Assembly: GCA_028564705.1 (NCBI GenBank)
Contig: JAPXFQ010002813.1
Location: 1,736,001-1,800,000, forward strand
Origin: Apricaphanius iberus
Taxonomy: Eukaryota > Chordata > Actinopteri > Cyprinodontiformes > Aphaniidae
Direction: 5' to 3'
DNA length: 64,000 bases
The number at the start of each line of letters is the position of its first letter. The stretch's first letter is position 1. Of this stretch, positions 21,637-32,003 are shown in pieces. Position numbers and translations under genes: made by a program. The notes below the pieces were generated by a model, which did not search any database, was not told the origin of the DNA, and saw only the letters and a program-made list of their open reading frames with translations.

Positions 21637-22020
21637 GTCCTCCTGATCGAGGCTCAGCCCGTGGACGGTGTAGGGCCGGTAACGGCCCCCGTCATGCCGG
21701 GGTCTTCTCGGAGTCGGGTTGTTTGAGAATGCAGCCCAAAGTGGGTGGTAAACTCCATCTAAGGCTAAATACCGGCACGAGACCGATAGTCGACAACTAT
21801 CTTAAGGAAAAATAGAACTGAGAGGACAGAGTTGAAGAGGGCGAGAAACGTTTAAGAGATAAACGGGTGGGGTCCGCACAGTCTGCCCGGGGGATTCAAC
21901 CCGGCAGGTAATGGGCGGCCGCACTGTGCGGGAGGATCCCCTTGAGGGACCTCTCTCCGGCGCTGGCTGGCCCCCGTGGGGCGCATTTCTTCCGCGGCGG
22001 TAAGCCGCGACCGGCTCCGG
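21637..22020 (+). pseudogene. 28S rRNA D1/D2-region fragment inside the L2 3' UTR
   Basis: About 384 bp match the 5' part of vertebrate large-subunit rRNA in order. The matching words are 'ctgatcgaggctcagcccgt', 'ggagtcgggttg', 'gaatgcagcccaaa', 'ggtggtaaactccatctaag', 'ataccggcacgagaccgata', 'aaacgggtggggtccg', 'gattcaacccgg' and finally 'gcgcatttcttccgcggcgg' with 'gccgcgaccggctccgg'. It covers the end of D1, the conserved core and most of D2. Substitutions and small gaps, such as 'cgacaactatctt' in a conserved stretch, show it is not a working gene. It is sense on the plus strand and hence antisense to the surrounding L2. Neither 18S, 5.8S nor other 28S sequence lies nearby. Confidence 0.9.
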
Positions 22021-22174
22021 ATCTTTACCTGGCTTACATTAATCTATCTCTACCTAGCTACTCTACCTCTTCCTATCTCTTCCTAACTTTTGACACTCTG
22101 CCTGACTACTAACATTAACCTGTCTCTTCCTCTCTACCTGTCTAACCTGACTCTAACTACCTATTAACATATCT

Positions 22175-25010
22175 CTAACTGTAAGCTTTGTCAAAGAGGA
22201 AAGTTTTTAGCCTAGTTTTAAAGATAGACAAATTGTCTGCTTCCCGAACCAACCCTGGGAGCCGGTTCCATAGGAGGGGAGCCTGATAGCTGAAAGATCT
22301 GCCACCCATTCTACTTTTAGAAATCCTAGGAACTACCAGTAAACCTGCAGTCTGAGAGCGAAGGTCTCTGTTGGGAACATATGGAACAATCAGGTCTCTT
22401 ATGTATGATGGAGCTAGATTATTAAGGGCTTTATATGTCAGAAGGAGGATCTTGAATTGTATTCTAGATTTTACTGGGAGCCAGTGAAGAGAAGCTAAAA
22501 CAGGGGAAATATGATCTCTTCTTTTAATACTCATCAGAATCCTAGCAGCAGCATTTTGAACTAACTGAAAACTTTTAATTGTATTCTGTGGACTACCTGA
22601 TAATAGACAGTTACAGTAATCCAGCCTTGAAGTAACAAAGGCATGGACTAGTTTTTCAGCATCACTCCTGGACAGGATGGTTCTAATTTTTGCAATATTC
22701 CTAAGGTGAAAAAAGGAAATCCTAGAGACTTCTTTAATGTGAGATCTAAATGACATATCTTGGTCAAAAATGACACCGAGGTTTTTTCGCTTTATTACTG
22801 GAGGCTAATTTAATGCCGTCCAGGTGAAGGGGCTGACTAAGTAGTTTCTTTTTCAGAGCTTCTGGTCCAAAGACGACAACTTCTGTTTTATCAGAATTTA
22901 GAAGCAAGAAGTTTAGAGTCATCCAAGTTTTTATGTCTTCGAGACATGCTTGTAGTCTACCTAACTGATTGGATTCATCAGGATTTATGGATAGATATAG
23001 CTGTGTATCATCTGCGTAACTATGGAAATTTATCCCATGCTGCCTAATTATTTTACCAATAGGAAGCATATATATAGTAAAAAGAATAGGCCCAAGCACT
23101 GAACCCTGGTACTCCGCAAGTAACTTTTGAGGTTGAGGAGGGTTTATCATTTACTTGAACAAACTGAAATCTGTTAGACAAATAAGATTTAAACCAGCCT
23201 AGGGCTGTTCCTATTATACCGACACGTTGAAGCCTTTCAAATTAGAATATTGTGATCACAGTGTCAAAGGCAGCACTGAGATCTAACAGACCAGAAAAAG
23301 GATCACGCAGTCCATTGTCTGAGGCCGATGAGAATATCATTAGTAACCTTCACCAGAGCTGTTTCAGTGCTTGGATGAGCTCTAAAGCCTGACTGAAACT
23401 TCTCAAACAGCTCATTATTGTTTAAATGATCACATATCTGGTGTGCAACTATTTTCTCAAGAATTTTAGATAAGAAGGGAAGATTAGATATCGGTCTATA
23501 GTTAATTAAGTCCTTTTGATCAAGAGAGGGTTTCTTAAGTAGAGGTTTAATTACAGCAATCTTAAACTCCTGTGGTACATATCCATTGACTAAGGATAGA
23601 TTCATTATATTTAAAATTGGAGCAGCGATCAGAGGGAAAACTTCTTTTAAGAGTTTAGTTGGGATTGTGTCTTAAACGCAAGTTGAAGGTTTAGATGAAG
23701 CTAATAATTTTAGTACATCACAAAGTTCGGCTGCATTAAAGCAGTTTAAGCATATATTAGGTTCAACCATTTTTGAGGCTGCCTCATTAACTAAGGAGGA
23801 AGCAAGCATATTGGGAAGGTTCCCAATTATCTTATTCTTTATGAAGTCTATTTTATTTATAAAGAATTGCATGAAGTCGTCACTGCTTAGAGCTTGGGGA
23901 ATGGTTGGCTCGATAGAGCTATGATCCTGTGTGAGTTTGGCAACTGTATTAAAAAGAAACCTAGGATTATTTTTATTCTCCTCGATTAAAGATGAAAAAT
24001 ATGCTGTTCTAGCTGTGTGAAGGCTCTTTTTATATAGCAATAAACTATTTTTCCATATTAAAAAGGAATCATGTAAATGCGTGGAGCGCCATTTTCTCTC
24101 TAGTTTTCTAACATTCTGCTTTAGGGTACGTAGCTCTAAATTAAACCCGGGAGTTAATCTTCTATGGCTAGCCACCTTCCTTTTCAAGGGGGCAACTTTG
24201 TCTATTGCCCGACGCAGGGAGGAATTAACGCTATGAACTAAAATGTCAAGTTGTGAGGGGTCACGAGTTAAATCACTGTTTTCTGTTCTGCATTTATAAA
24301 CTGAGGAAATTATAGTTGGAAGAGCTTCTTTAAAATTTGCTACAGCGTTGTCTGATAACGTTCTGGTATAATGAAGTTTTCTTTCAGGTTTGATATGATC
24401 CATTAGAGTAAGTTTAAAAGTGATAAGGAAATGATCAGACAGGATAGGGTTATGTGGAAAGACGGTTATTTCTTCACAGTCAATGCCATAAGTCAGCACA
24501 AGATCTAAAGTGTGGTGACAAGAATGTGTTGGTCCCTGCACATTTTGAGTAAAGCCTATTGAGTCTAGGATAGTGTGAAAAGCTGTATTTAGACTATCAC
24601 TTTCATTATCAACATGAATATTGAAGTCTCCGACTATAATGACTTTATCAGTGTTTAAAACTAAGTCAGATAGAAAATCTGAAATCTGATCTAAAAATTG
24701 AGAATAAGGTCCTGGTGGACAATATAAGACCACAAACAAAAGTGGCTTTACTGCTTTGTTATGTGAATGAGGAAGGCTAAAAACTAGATGCTCAAAGGCT
24801 ACTCCACCTCCTCGACCAGTACTTCGAGGGACACTAAAGTTTAAGTAGCTAGGGGGAGTTGACTCATTTATTGTGACATGGTCCTCTTCCTGCAACCATA
24901 TCTGTGCAAGACAAAACAAATCAATATTATTTTCACAAATTAAGTCATTTACTAAGAGTGTTTTTGAGGGGAGAGATCTTATGTTTAGTAAACCACATTT
25001 AATTGATTTT
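22175..25010 (-). pseudogene. L2 ORF2, endonuclease and reverse transcriptase (broken)
   Basis: ORF2 nicks target DNA and copies the element's RNA there. The APE-like endonuclease begins at LLNIRSL (about 25000) and has GDFN (24620-24631) and SDH (24431-24439). Its catalytic-Glu position reads FCLAQIWL, with Gln (24902-24904) where the family has the Glu of an ETW motif. Reverse transcriptase shows NYRPISNLPFLSKILEK, FQSGFRAHPSTETAL and the YADD active site (23007-23018). The C-terminal part has LHWLPVKSRIQFKILLLTYK and ends at 22175. Lesions are a TAA at 23672-23674 and frame changes between 23303 and 22756, so no active protein can be made. Confidence 0.88.
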
Positions 25011-25158
25011 TTTTATGTTCAGTCCGAGTTTTATTTATCTTTATGAGATTTTTATACTTTGCTCTAGTAGCATTAACTTTTAATTCATTAGTTTTGGGTA
25101 GTGGACGGGAAACTATCTCTATAGGGTAGTGGGTGGGTGGCAGTCCCTGTTCCTTGAC

Positions 25159-25258
25159 CTGGACTCTGGGTTCCCTGATCTGGACTCTGGTTTCCCTGAG
25201 CTCGACTCTGGTTTCCCTGAGCTCGACTCTGGGTTCCCTGAGCTGGACTCTGGGTTGT
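25159..25258 (-). repeat. 21-bp tandem repeat in L2, five units
   Basis: Units of 21 bp, such as 'ctggactctgggttccctga' plus one base, are repeated four times with a fifth partial copy. The period is a multiple of three and on the minus strand reads as repeated NPESSSG / KPESSSG heptapeptides following the esterase part in another frame. Confidence 0.9.
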
Positions 25259-26149
25259 CACGGCTTTGGGGAACTAGAGATAACCCTATCAATGTTCCTG
25301 GAAAGAAGCGAAGCTCCGTCCTCGGTGGGATGGATGCCGTCTCTACGTAACAGTCCAGGTTTTCCCCAGAAGGCCCCCCAGTTATCAACGTAGCCCACAT
25401 CGTTTTCTGGACACCACCTTGACAACCAAAGGTGGAACGAAAGCATACGGCTGTACATGTCATCGCTAGTACGATCAGGCAGGGGACCAGAAAAAATTAC
25501 AGAGTCAGACATCTTTTTGGCAGCCCTACAAACCGAAGCTACGCTAATTTTAGTGACCTCCGACTGCCGTCGCCGGGTGTCGTTGCCACCAGCATGGATA
25601 ACGATCCTGCTATACCGCCGTTTGTCCTTGGCCTAAAGCTTCAGATGGGACCTAATGTCCGCAGCCCTGGCCCCTGGAAGGCATTTGACGGTGGTCTTTC
25701 GTGTCTCTGGAGCCACATTCCTAACTATGGAGCTGCCAATTACAAGAATCGGCCTCTCCTGCTCGGCGGGTGCGTCGCTGAGCGGGGCGAACCTATTGTT
25801 CAGAGAAAGGGGCTGGAGGTTGGCCCGCGGACTGGGGTCTGGCGCTAGTCTTCCTACGAACAGTCACCCAGCTCGCCTGAGGTCCCGGCTGCACGGGAGC
25901 TGTTGGAGGACGGCTAGGTCCTGTCCTAGTTGACTCCGCGCTAGCTACTGCTGGGCCTGGCTGTTCTACAGCGCGGAGCCGGGCCTCTAGCTCAGAAACC
26001 CTCACCTCCAAAGCTACAAAAATGCTGCATTTATTACCAACTTCACTAAATGAGGCAGAGGAGTAACTAAACATCTGACAGAGAGAGCAGGAAAGAGGAG
26101 GAGGTGTAGAGAGAGATGGAGGGACAAGAGAGAAAGCTGCCGAAGCCAT
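25258..26149 (-). pseudogene. L2 ORF1 with SGNH-esterase-like domain (broken)
   Basis: ORF1 proteins of CR1/L2-type LINEs bind RNA and often carry an SGNH-type esterase of unclear role. The N-terminal part starts at MASAAFSLV (26149) and has a short predicted coiled coil, VALEVRVSELEARLRAVE, followed by a Pro-rich region. After a frameshift near 25770, the esterase part shows GSSIV (about 25723-25737, catalytic Ser block), HAGGNDT (Gly/Asn block) and DGIHPTEDGA (Asp/His block). An in-frame TAG at 25633-25635 cuts it. The tail is the 7-residue repeat region described separately. Not functional as written. Confidence 0.8.
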
Positions 26150-26382
26150 GCTAGCCGTGAAGCTAAGCTAACCAAGCGGTACCTTACCAAGCCCAAAAAA
26201 AAAAGTGAAACGCTTAAAGAGACCCAAACCGTGAAGAAAATTAACGTTTTAATGTGTTTGTGTGTTAAAGCAACTCAGAAAAAACTTATTGACAGAGAAA
26301 GTTAGATCAGTTCAAGAGAGAGAGACACACCGACTTGCTACAAACGAGTTAGTCACAAAACAGGAAATGACGCGATACGTCT

Positions 26383-27165
26383 TACAGCCGCATCACAGAT
26401 CCCGAGCCATTTGGGGGTGAGTTGGATAAGTGTAGAGGATTTCTTCTGCAATGCAGGTTGGTGTTTAAACAGCAGCCTCTTGCCTTCTCTGTGGACTCTG
26501 CCAGGATCCATTATGTTATCGGGCTGTTGCGTGGGAGGGCTTTAGCCTGGGCTGAAGCATCTAACTCAAATTGTCCTTTAAGTTCATCTACTTACCCAGA
26601 GTTTGAGACCGGATTCCGAGCTGTCTTCGATCATCCCAACTACATTGGCAACGCTTCGAGTCGTCTCCTGAATCTTCGCCAGGGAGATCGGGCTGTGGCT
26701 GATTATTCTGTGGAATTCTGGACACTTGCAGCAGACTCCAAGTGGAACAATGAAGCACTGCAGGGAGTATTCAGTAATGGGTTGAGTGAACACTTAAAGG
26801 ATGAACTTGCCACCAGAGACAAACCTGCTAATCTGAATGCCCTGGTTTCTCTTGCCATTGCAATAGACAATCGTCTTCGAGAACGTCGTACTGAACGTGG
26901 CTCCCGCTCCCTCTCTTCACATTCTCTGCCTTCTTTTCCCCCAGCCGATACTTTGTCCAGGCCCTCGGCCCACAGAACAGAGGCCTACTCCAATCCTGTT
27001 CCTGCAGCCCGACCTGCACCGGAGCCTATGCAGCTAGGTCGCACCAATTTAACTCCAGAGGAGAGGCTCCGCAGGATCCAGTCGGGTGAGTGCATCTACT
27101 GCGCAAAGACAGGCCATTTCATATCTCATTGCCCTGTGCGGCCAAAAGAGCAGGCTCGCCAGTAA
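26383..27165 (+). pseudogene. gag: Gypsy gag, C-terminal piece with zinc knuckle
   Basis: This continues gag after the L2: ITDPEPFGGELDKC at the entry of the capsid-like region, then a retrotransposon-gag domain with RALAWAEA and LNLRQGDRAVADY. Near the end lies a CCHC zinc knuckle, [14 protein letters not shown] (27091-27132), which binds RNA. It stops at 27165. Its frame overlaps pol by 76 nt, and pol is in the -1 frame, so pol was probably made by frameshifting. I see an A-run (ccaaaag, 27142-27148) in the overlap but no canonical slippery heptamer. A TTG at 26422 should not be read as the true start. Confidence 0.85.
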
Positions 27166-30100
27166 ACGTGGGGGTATTGGCGAGCCATCCATCAGAGACT
27201 GATACTAGCCCCCAAAAGAATGTGCTGCAGATTCAGGCCTCATTGTGTGTGGACGGTATTAGGCTGCCCGTTCTTGCTCTCATAGATTCCGGTTCTGAGG
27301 ATAACTTCATTGACGAGAGGTTGGCTGAACAACTCGGGTGTGAGCTGGTGCCCCTGGAGACTCCAATGAAAGCTAACGCTCTGGATGGACGCCTTATTGC
27401 CAAGGTAACTCATAGCACAACCCCTGTCACACTCACCCTCTCTGGAAATCATCATGAGACTATCTCCCTCCACTTGATTTCCTCCCCTCGGACTCCCTTG
27501 GTGCTGGGATACCCCTGGCTTGCACTGCATAATCCACATGTTGACTGGACCTCTGGTAGGATAATGGGATGGAGTAGTCACTGTCACTCTATCTGTTTAA
27601 GGTCTGCCCTGTCTCCTGTGGGTCGGACTATTGAACAACCCCAATACATTCCTGATCTATCATCCGTGCCTGCTATCTATCATGATTTAAAGGAAGTATT
27701 CAATAAGAACCAGGCTTTGTCTCTCCCTCCTCATCGTCCATATGATTGTGCCATAGATCTGCTGCCTGGGGCCCCCTTTCCAACCAGCAGGCTTTACAAC
27801 CTTTCCCGTCCAGAACGTGAGGCCATGGAGAGCTACATCACCGAGTCGTTGGCAGCAGGCATTATCCGTCCCTCCTCGTCTTCTCTTGGAGCTGGATTTT
27901 TTTTTGTTGACAAGAAGGACCATAGTTTGAGGTCATGCATCGATTACAGAGGTTTGAATAACATCACCGTAAAGAACAAGTACCCCCTTCCATTGATCAG
28001 GTCAGCTTTTGAACCCCTCCAGGGTGCTACAGTTTTGACTAAGTTGGACCTTAGGAATGCTTACCATTTGGTGCGTGTTCAGGAAGGGGATGAATGGAAG
28101 ACCGCTTTCAACACACCTCTGGGACACTTTGAGTACTTGGTGATGCCATTCGGTCTAACAAATGCCCCAGCTGTCTTTCAAGCTTTGATCAATGATGTAC
28201 TAAGAGATTTTTTGAACCAGTTTGTTTTTGTCTACTTGGATGACATCTTGATCTTTTCCCATAGCCTGGAAGAGCATGTTTCCCATGTTCGACTGGTCCT
28301 GTCTAGACTGTTGGAAAACAGGCTGTTTGTAAAAGTGGAAAAGTGTGAATTTCATGAAAAGTCTGTCTCATTTCTTGGAATCATTGTGCAGGAGGGGAGC
28401 GTCAAAGCTGACCCAGAGAAAATCAGAGCGGTGGAAGAGTGGCCTACACCACGGAACCGGAAGGAACTACAGCGATTCCTGGGGTTTGCTAATTTCTACC
28501 GGCGATTTATCCGGGATTACAGTAAGATGACTGCACCCCTCACTCGACTCACTTCGCCAAAGTTATTGTTCAGTTGGTCTCCTGTGGCTGACAAGGCCTT
28601 CCTCCAGTTGAAGAACCTGTTCACCTCTGCACCTGTTCTTTCCCAGCCTGACACCAGTAAACAGTTCATCATTGAAGTCGATGCTTCTGACACTGGGGTG
28701 GGGGCTATATTAAGCCAACGCGGCGGTCCTGGTAATCGGCTTCATCCCTGTGCCTTCTTCTCCAGGCGTCTCTCTCCTCCTGAGCGTAACTATGACGTGG
28801 GCAATCGTGAATTGCTAGCCGTCAAGTTAGCTCTAGAGGAGTGGAGGCACTGGTTGGAGGGGGCCGAACAGCCGTTTATTGTTTGGACTGATCATAAGAA
28901 CTTGGCGTACATTTGTTCAGCTAAGAGGTTAAACTCCAGGCAAGCTAGATGGGCCCTTTTCTTCAGTCGGTTCAACTTTACCCTTACATACCGTCCTGGC
29001 TCAAGAAACACTAAACCTGATGCTCTCTCCCGTCAGTTTTCTGATCCCGAGTCCTGTCCAACCCCGGGACTGATCCTCCCTGTTGAGCGTATTGTTGCTG
29101 CTTTAACCTGGGGCATTGAAAGGGTCGTCAGGGAGGCCCAACTACAGGACCCCGACCCAGGTAATGGACCTGTAAATCGTTTGTTTGTGCCCGTCTCTGT
29201 CAGATCCCAGGTTCTGCAATGGGCTCACACCGCACGGTTTTCCTGCCACCCTGGTGCCAATCGAACTTCTGCAGTCCTTAAGAGGCATTTCTGGTGGCCT
29301 GCAAGGGACTCTGACATCCGGGAGTATGTGGCGGCTTGCACAGTCTGTGCTCGCAGTAAAACCCAACATCAGGCCTCTGCTGGACTCCTGCGGCCTCTAC
29401 CTGTTCCTGGCCGCCCTTGGTCCCATATTGCTTTGGACTTTGTCACTGGACTGCCTGCCTCCCGAGGTAATTCGGTCATTCTCACAGTGATTAACAGATT
29501 TTCTAAAGCGGCTCACTTTATTGCTCTTCCAAAGTTACCTTCTGCCATGGACACAGTTGACCTGCTTACTGAACATGTCATAAAGCTTCATGGGATTCCC
29601 TCTGATATTGTCTCAGACCGTGGCCCTCAATTCATTTCCCAAGTGTGGAAGGGGTTTTGTAAGGCCTTGGGGGCAACGGCTAGTCTGTCATCCGGTTTTC
29701 ACCCTCAGACCAATGGCCAATCGGAGAGGGCTAATCAGGAGTTGGAAGCTGCGTTACATTGTATGACCTCTGCTGACCCTTCATCTTGGAGCACCATGTT
29801 GCCTTGGGTTGAGCATGCTCATAATTCTCTGCCTTGTTCTGCCACTGGTCTGTCTCCTTTTGAGGTCTCTCTGGGTTATTTACCTCCTTTGTTCCCAGAA
29901 CGTGAAGTGGAGTTGGCTGTTCCCTCTGTCCAAGCCCACATACACCGCTGTAAGAAAGTATGGACTGAGACCCAGAGAGCTCTTCACCGTTCCCAGCAGA
30001 GAGCACAGGACTCTGCCAACCGCCGTAGGAGGCCAGCCCCTCAGTATCGTCCTGGTCAGTCTGTGTGGCTCTCTACTCAGAACATTCAGCTTTGCTCTGT

Positions 30101-30500
30101 GTCTCGTAAGCTCTCTCCTCGTTTCATTGGTCCGTTCCCCATCTCGGCGGTGATCAACCCTACTGCGGTTAGACTGTCCTTGCCCAATGCTATGAGGGTC
30201 CACCCTGTCTTTCATGTTTCTCAGATCAAACCAGTGTCCTCCAGCGTGCTCTGTCCTCCTGCTGCTGCTCCCCCCCCCCGCCCCGTGTTGTTGATGACCA
30301 TCCGGCCTTCTCGGTCAGTCGTCTCCTGGATGTCCGGCGCCGTGGGCGCAGGTTTCAGTACTTGGGTTGACTGGGTTGGGTATGGTCCTGAGGAGCGTTC
30401 GTGGGTCCCTCGGTCCTTCATCTTGGACCCTGATCTCATCCGAGACTTCCATCGTTCCCATCCTGGCATGCGTGGTAGGTCGCCTAGTGGCGCCCGTTGA
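27090..30500 (+). CDS. pol: Gypsy Pol polyprotein (PR-RT-RNase H-IN-chromodomain)
   Basis: This frame of about 1,136 codons encodes the enzymes that copy and integrate the element. Aspartic protease: [11 protein letters not shown] near residue 66. Reverse transcriptase: active site FVYLDDIL, with YLDD at 382-385. RNase H: EVDASDTG near 531. Integrase: zinc-binding start at His 713 with CTVC downstream, then catalytic Asp 783, Asp 843 and Glu 879 with the standard 35-residue final spacing. The C-terminus ends in a chromodomain remnant, [15 protein letters not shown], that would direct insertion to chromatin marks. No stop interrupts the frame, but 30280-30361 is read out of register with the chromodomain (see findings). 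The GTG at 27090 is only the frame opening; translation would enter from gag. Confidence 0.92.
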   Translation: MHLLRKDRPFHISLPCAAKRAGSPVNVGVLASHPSETDTSPQKNVLQIQASLCVDGIRLPVLALIDSGSEDNFIDERLAEQLGCELVPLETPMKANALDGRLIAKVTHSTTPVTLTLSGNHHETISLHLISSPRTPLVLGYPWLALHNPHVDWTSGRIMGWSSHCHSICLRSALSPVGRTIEQPQYIPDLSSVPAIYHDLKEVFNKNQALSLPPHRPYDCAIDLLPGAPFPTSRLYNLSRPEREAMESYITESLAAGIIRPSSSSLGAGFFFVDKKDHSLRSCIDYRGLNNITVKNKYPLPLIRSAFEPLQGATVLTKLDLRNAYHLVRVQEGDEWKTAFNTPLGHFEYLVMPFGLTNAPAVFQALINDVLRDFLNQFVFVYLDDILIFSHSLEEHVSHVRLVLSRLLENRLFVKVEKCEFHEKSVSFLGIIVQEGSVKADPEKIRAVEEWPTPRNRKELQRFLGFANFYRRFIRDYSKMTAPLTRLTSPKLLFSWSPVADKAFLQLKNLFTSAPVLSQPDTSKQFIIEVDASDTGVGAILSQRGGPGNRLHPCAFFSRRLSPPERNYDVGNRELLAVKLALEEWRHWLEGAEQPFIVWTDHKNLAYICSAKRLNSRQARWALFFSRFNFTLTYRPGSRNTKPDALSRQFSDPESCPTPGLILPVERIVAALTWGIERVVREAQLQDPDPGNGPVNRLFVPVSVRSQVLQWAHTARFSCHPGANRTSAVLKRHFWWPARDSDIREYVAACTVCARSKTQHQASAGLLRPLPVPGRPWSHIALDFVTGLPASRGNSVILTVINRFSKAAHFIALPKLPSAMDTVDLLTEHVIKLHGIPSDIVSDRGPQFISQVWKGFCKALGATASLSSGFHPQTNGQSERANQELEAALHCMTSADPSSWSTMLPWVEHAHNSLPCSATGLSPFEVSLGYLPPLFPEREVELAVPSVQAHIHRCKKVWTETQRALHRSQQRAQDSANRRRRPAPQYRPGQSVWLSTQNIQLCSVSRKLSPRFIGPFPISAVINPTAVRLSLPNAMRVHPVFHVSQIKPVSSSVLCPPAAAPPPRPVLLMTIRPSRSVVSWMSGAVGAGFSTWVDWVGYGPEERSWVPRSFILDPDLIRDFHRSHPGMRGRSPSGAR

Positions 30501-30511
30501 GGGGGGGGTAC
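30499..30511 (+). promoter_or_regulatory. Gypsy polypurine tract
   Basis: 'gaggggggggtac' directly precedes the 3' LTR. Such tracts resist RNase H and prime plus-strand synthesis. Confidence 0.8.
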
Positions 30512-30928
30512 TGTTAGGGTTTCCCCCTTGAGTGTGAGCAGACCAGGCAGGCTCAAACTATTATCTCCACACCTGCAGCCTGTTACTCATTACCTTGAGT
30601 ATTTAAGCCCAGCTCTTCACTGCAGCCACTGCCAGTTCGTTATCCAACCTCAATGAGTTCATGTGAGACTTCAACTGCTAACCTGCTCTGCCTGATCCCC
30701 TCCTGACGTCCTCCCCTGGATTTCTCCCCACTCTGCCTGGTTCTAGCTCTGTCCTGCAGCCTCTCCACTGGATACAGAGAGTTCCCCCCATAAAGTGCAG
30801 AGGACTAGATTTTGGAGTTTGTCTGGACTTTGGGTTAGTTCTCTCATCGGAGGAAATAAAACATTTTTTCTGAACTGAATTTTGCTTGTGGTCTGCATTT
30901 TTGAGTCCTGTTTGTTCTACACTTAACA
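30512..30928 (+). repeat. Gypsy 3' LTR
   Basis: It has the same 417-bp length and ends as the 5' LTR, and supplies the polyadenylation signal (AATAAA in 'ggaaataaaacattt') for the element. It contains the second GCCAGTTCGTT copy at 30631-30641. Confidence 0.95.
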
Positions 30929-30933
30929 GGCAG

Positions 30934-31854
30934 GACTGCTGTCGTCAGAAACAAAGGCTGACATCTAATACGAGGCTTGAGCCAGTAGCAATATCCAGTT
31001 CAAATTCATGTGTAGTGTAAAGTTTTAACCTGAAGATAACTCTCCATTGAAGTTTTTTGGTTGAAAATTTATATTTTACCTAAAATGTACAACAACAAAA
31101 AAATGTAGACATGTAGACAGTTCTGTTATACACTCATCTATACAGTTCACCAGCAAGAAAGTAGATTTTGGAGTGAGTTGCACTTTAAGGTTGGGTATGT
31201 GTGTATTACAGATGCAAAGTCACTCCAAAGTCATTGCAGCAGATTTAGGCATTTAACCACCATCTGTGATAGGGTGTTGTTCCTGCTTTAAAAGAAAACG
31301 CTTTTGAAAGACTGAAGGGAGTAGGCTATGGTGTTACCTTCTGAAAAGTATTGACTGTAATATCCAACTTGTGAATTCTATGATGCTGACCTACTGCTCT
31401 GCATAACCTGTGAAACTCATGGAGAGTCTTGTGAGAGACTTTATTAGAACCTGTTGCAAACATGTGGTCCACATGCTAACAATGATGACAACGAAGACAT
31501 GGGTTTTTAAAATGTCTGCACTTTTGTATCCAGACGACACACTATGACAAGGTTTATGTTAAAAATGAAAATCAAATCCTATAGATATTGTATTTGAGTT
31601 ATTATGATTAACATGAGTGTAGTCATCACAGAAAAGTAGCTTGAACATCTGCTTTAGATTTGAAGTGATTTAGTTTAACTTTAATATGGGTTTGCTAAAT
31701 CCTTAGCACTTTGCATATTTTATTCGCTGGTGATCTTTACAAATTTATCATACTTTTCCCAAAATACAGCAATGATGGTCCAGCACTGAATTCTTCCTTA
31801 TACAGACATTATTATTATACATATTTTTATATAATACAGACAGATTCTAGAATT
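30934..31854. other. Unassigned sequence between Gypsy and Rex1
   Basis: This continues the pre-insertion DNA found left of 20437. No gene or repeat family recognised. Confidence 0.45.
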
Positions 31855-32003
31855 GCGCTGCTCTGGATGGCTGCATGTTGGAGTGGCTCTGTTAGCTACA
31901 CATTGAGTTTTGTTTTTGTTTTGTTTTTTGGACATTGCTTCCCCCTTTTTCTTGAGGAAGGATTGCACTTTTTCGACCTGTTTGCTTTGCGGGTTTTTGT
32001 CCT

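Larger units (their letters stand above)
21040..26380 (-). mobile_element. Near full-length L2-clade LINE inside Gypsy gag
   Basis: A non-LTR retrotransposon reading right to left. From its 5' end at about 26380 it has a short 5' UTR, ORF1 (26149 to about 25258) with an esterase-like domain, ORF2 (about 25010 to 22175) with endonuclease and reverse transcriptase, and a long 3' UTR ending in the fish L2 tail 'gcgctatataaataaa'. Many lesions make it defective. The 3' UTR contains a 28S rRNA segment. A possible short target duplication is 'tctacag' (21033-21039) against 'cttacag' (26381-26386 plus one base); this is weak. Confidence 0.88.
20437..30933 (+). mobile_element. Complete Ty3/Gypsy (Tf1/sushi-type, chromodomain) retrotransposon with L2 inserted in gag
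   Basis: The element spans 20442-30928 between the perfect 5-bp target duplication 'ggcag' (20437-20441 and 30929-30933). Two 417-bp LTRs begin TGTTAGGG and end CTTAACA. Inside are a gag gene split by a reversed L2, a pol frame with protease, reverse transcriptase, RNase H, integrase and chromodomain, and a G-rich polypurine tract. Without the L2 it would be about 5.1 kb, a normal size for a fish sushi-like element. The primer site pairs with its own LTR rather than with a tRNA, as in the Tf1/sushi group. LTRs differ at 8 of 417 positions by my count, so the insertion is fairly young. Confidence 0.95.

Noticed and set aside
21637..22020. A functional 28S rRNA gene
   Set aside because: Only a fragment of the D1/D2 region is present, with substitutions in conserved parts, inside a LINE and without 18S, 5.8S or spacers.
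25159..25258. A CRISPR or host minisatellite
   Set aside because: The 21-bp units are directly adjacent with no spacers and lie within the L2 coding region.
27240..30556. Minus-strand frames of up to 115 codons across the Gypsy pol
   Set aside because: They are shadows of the pol coding frame.
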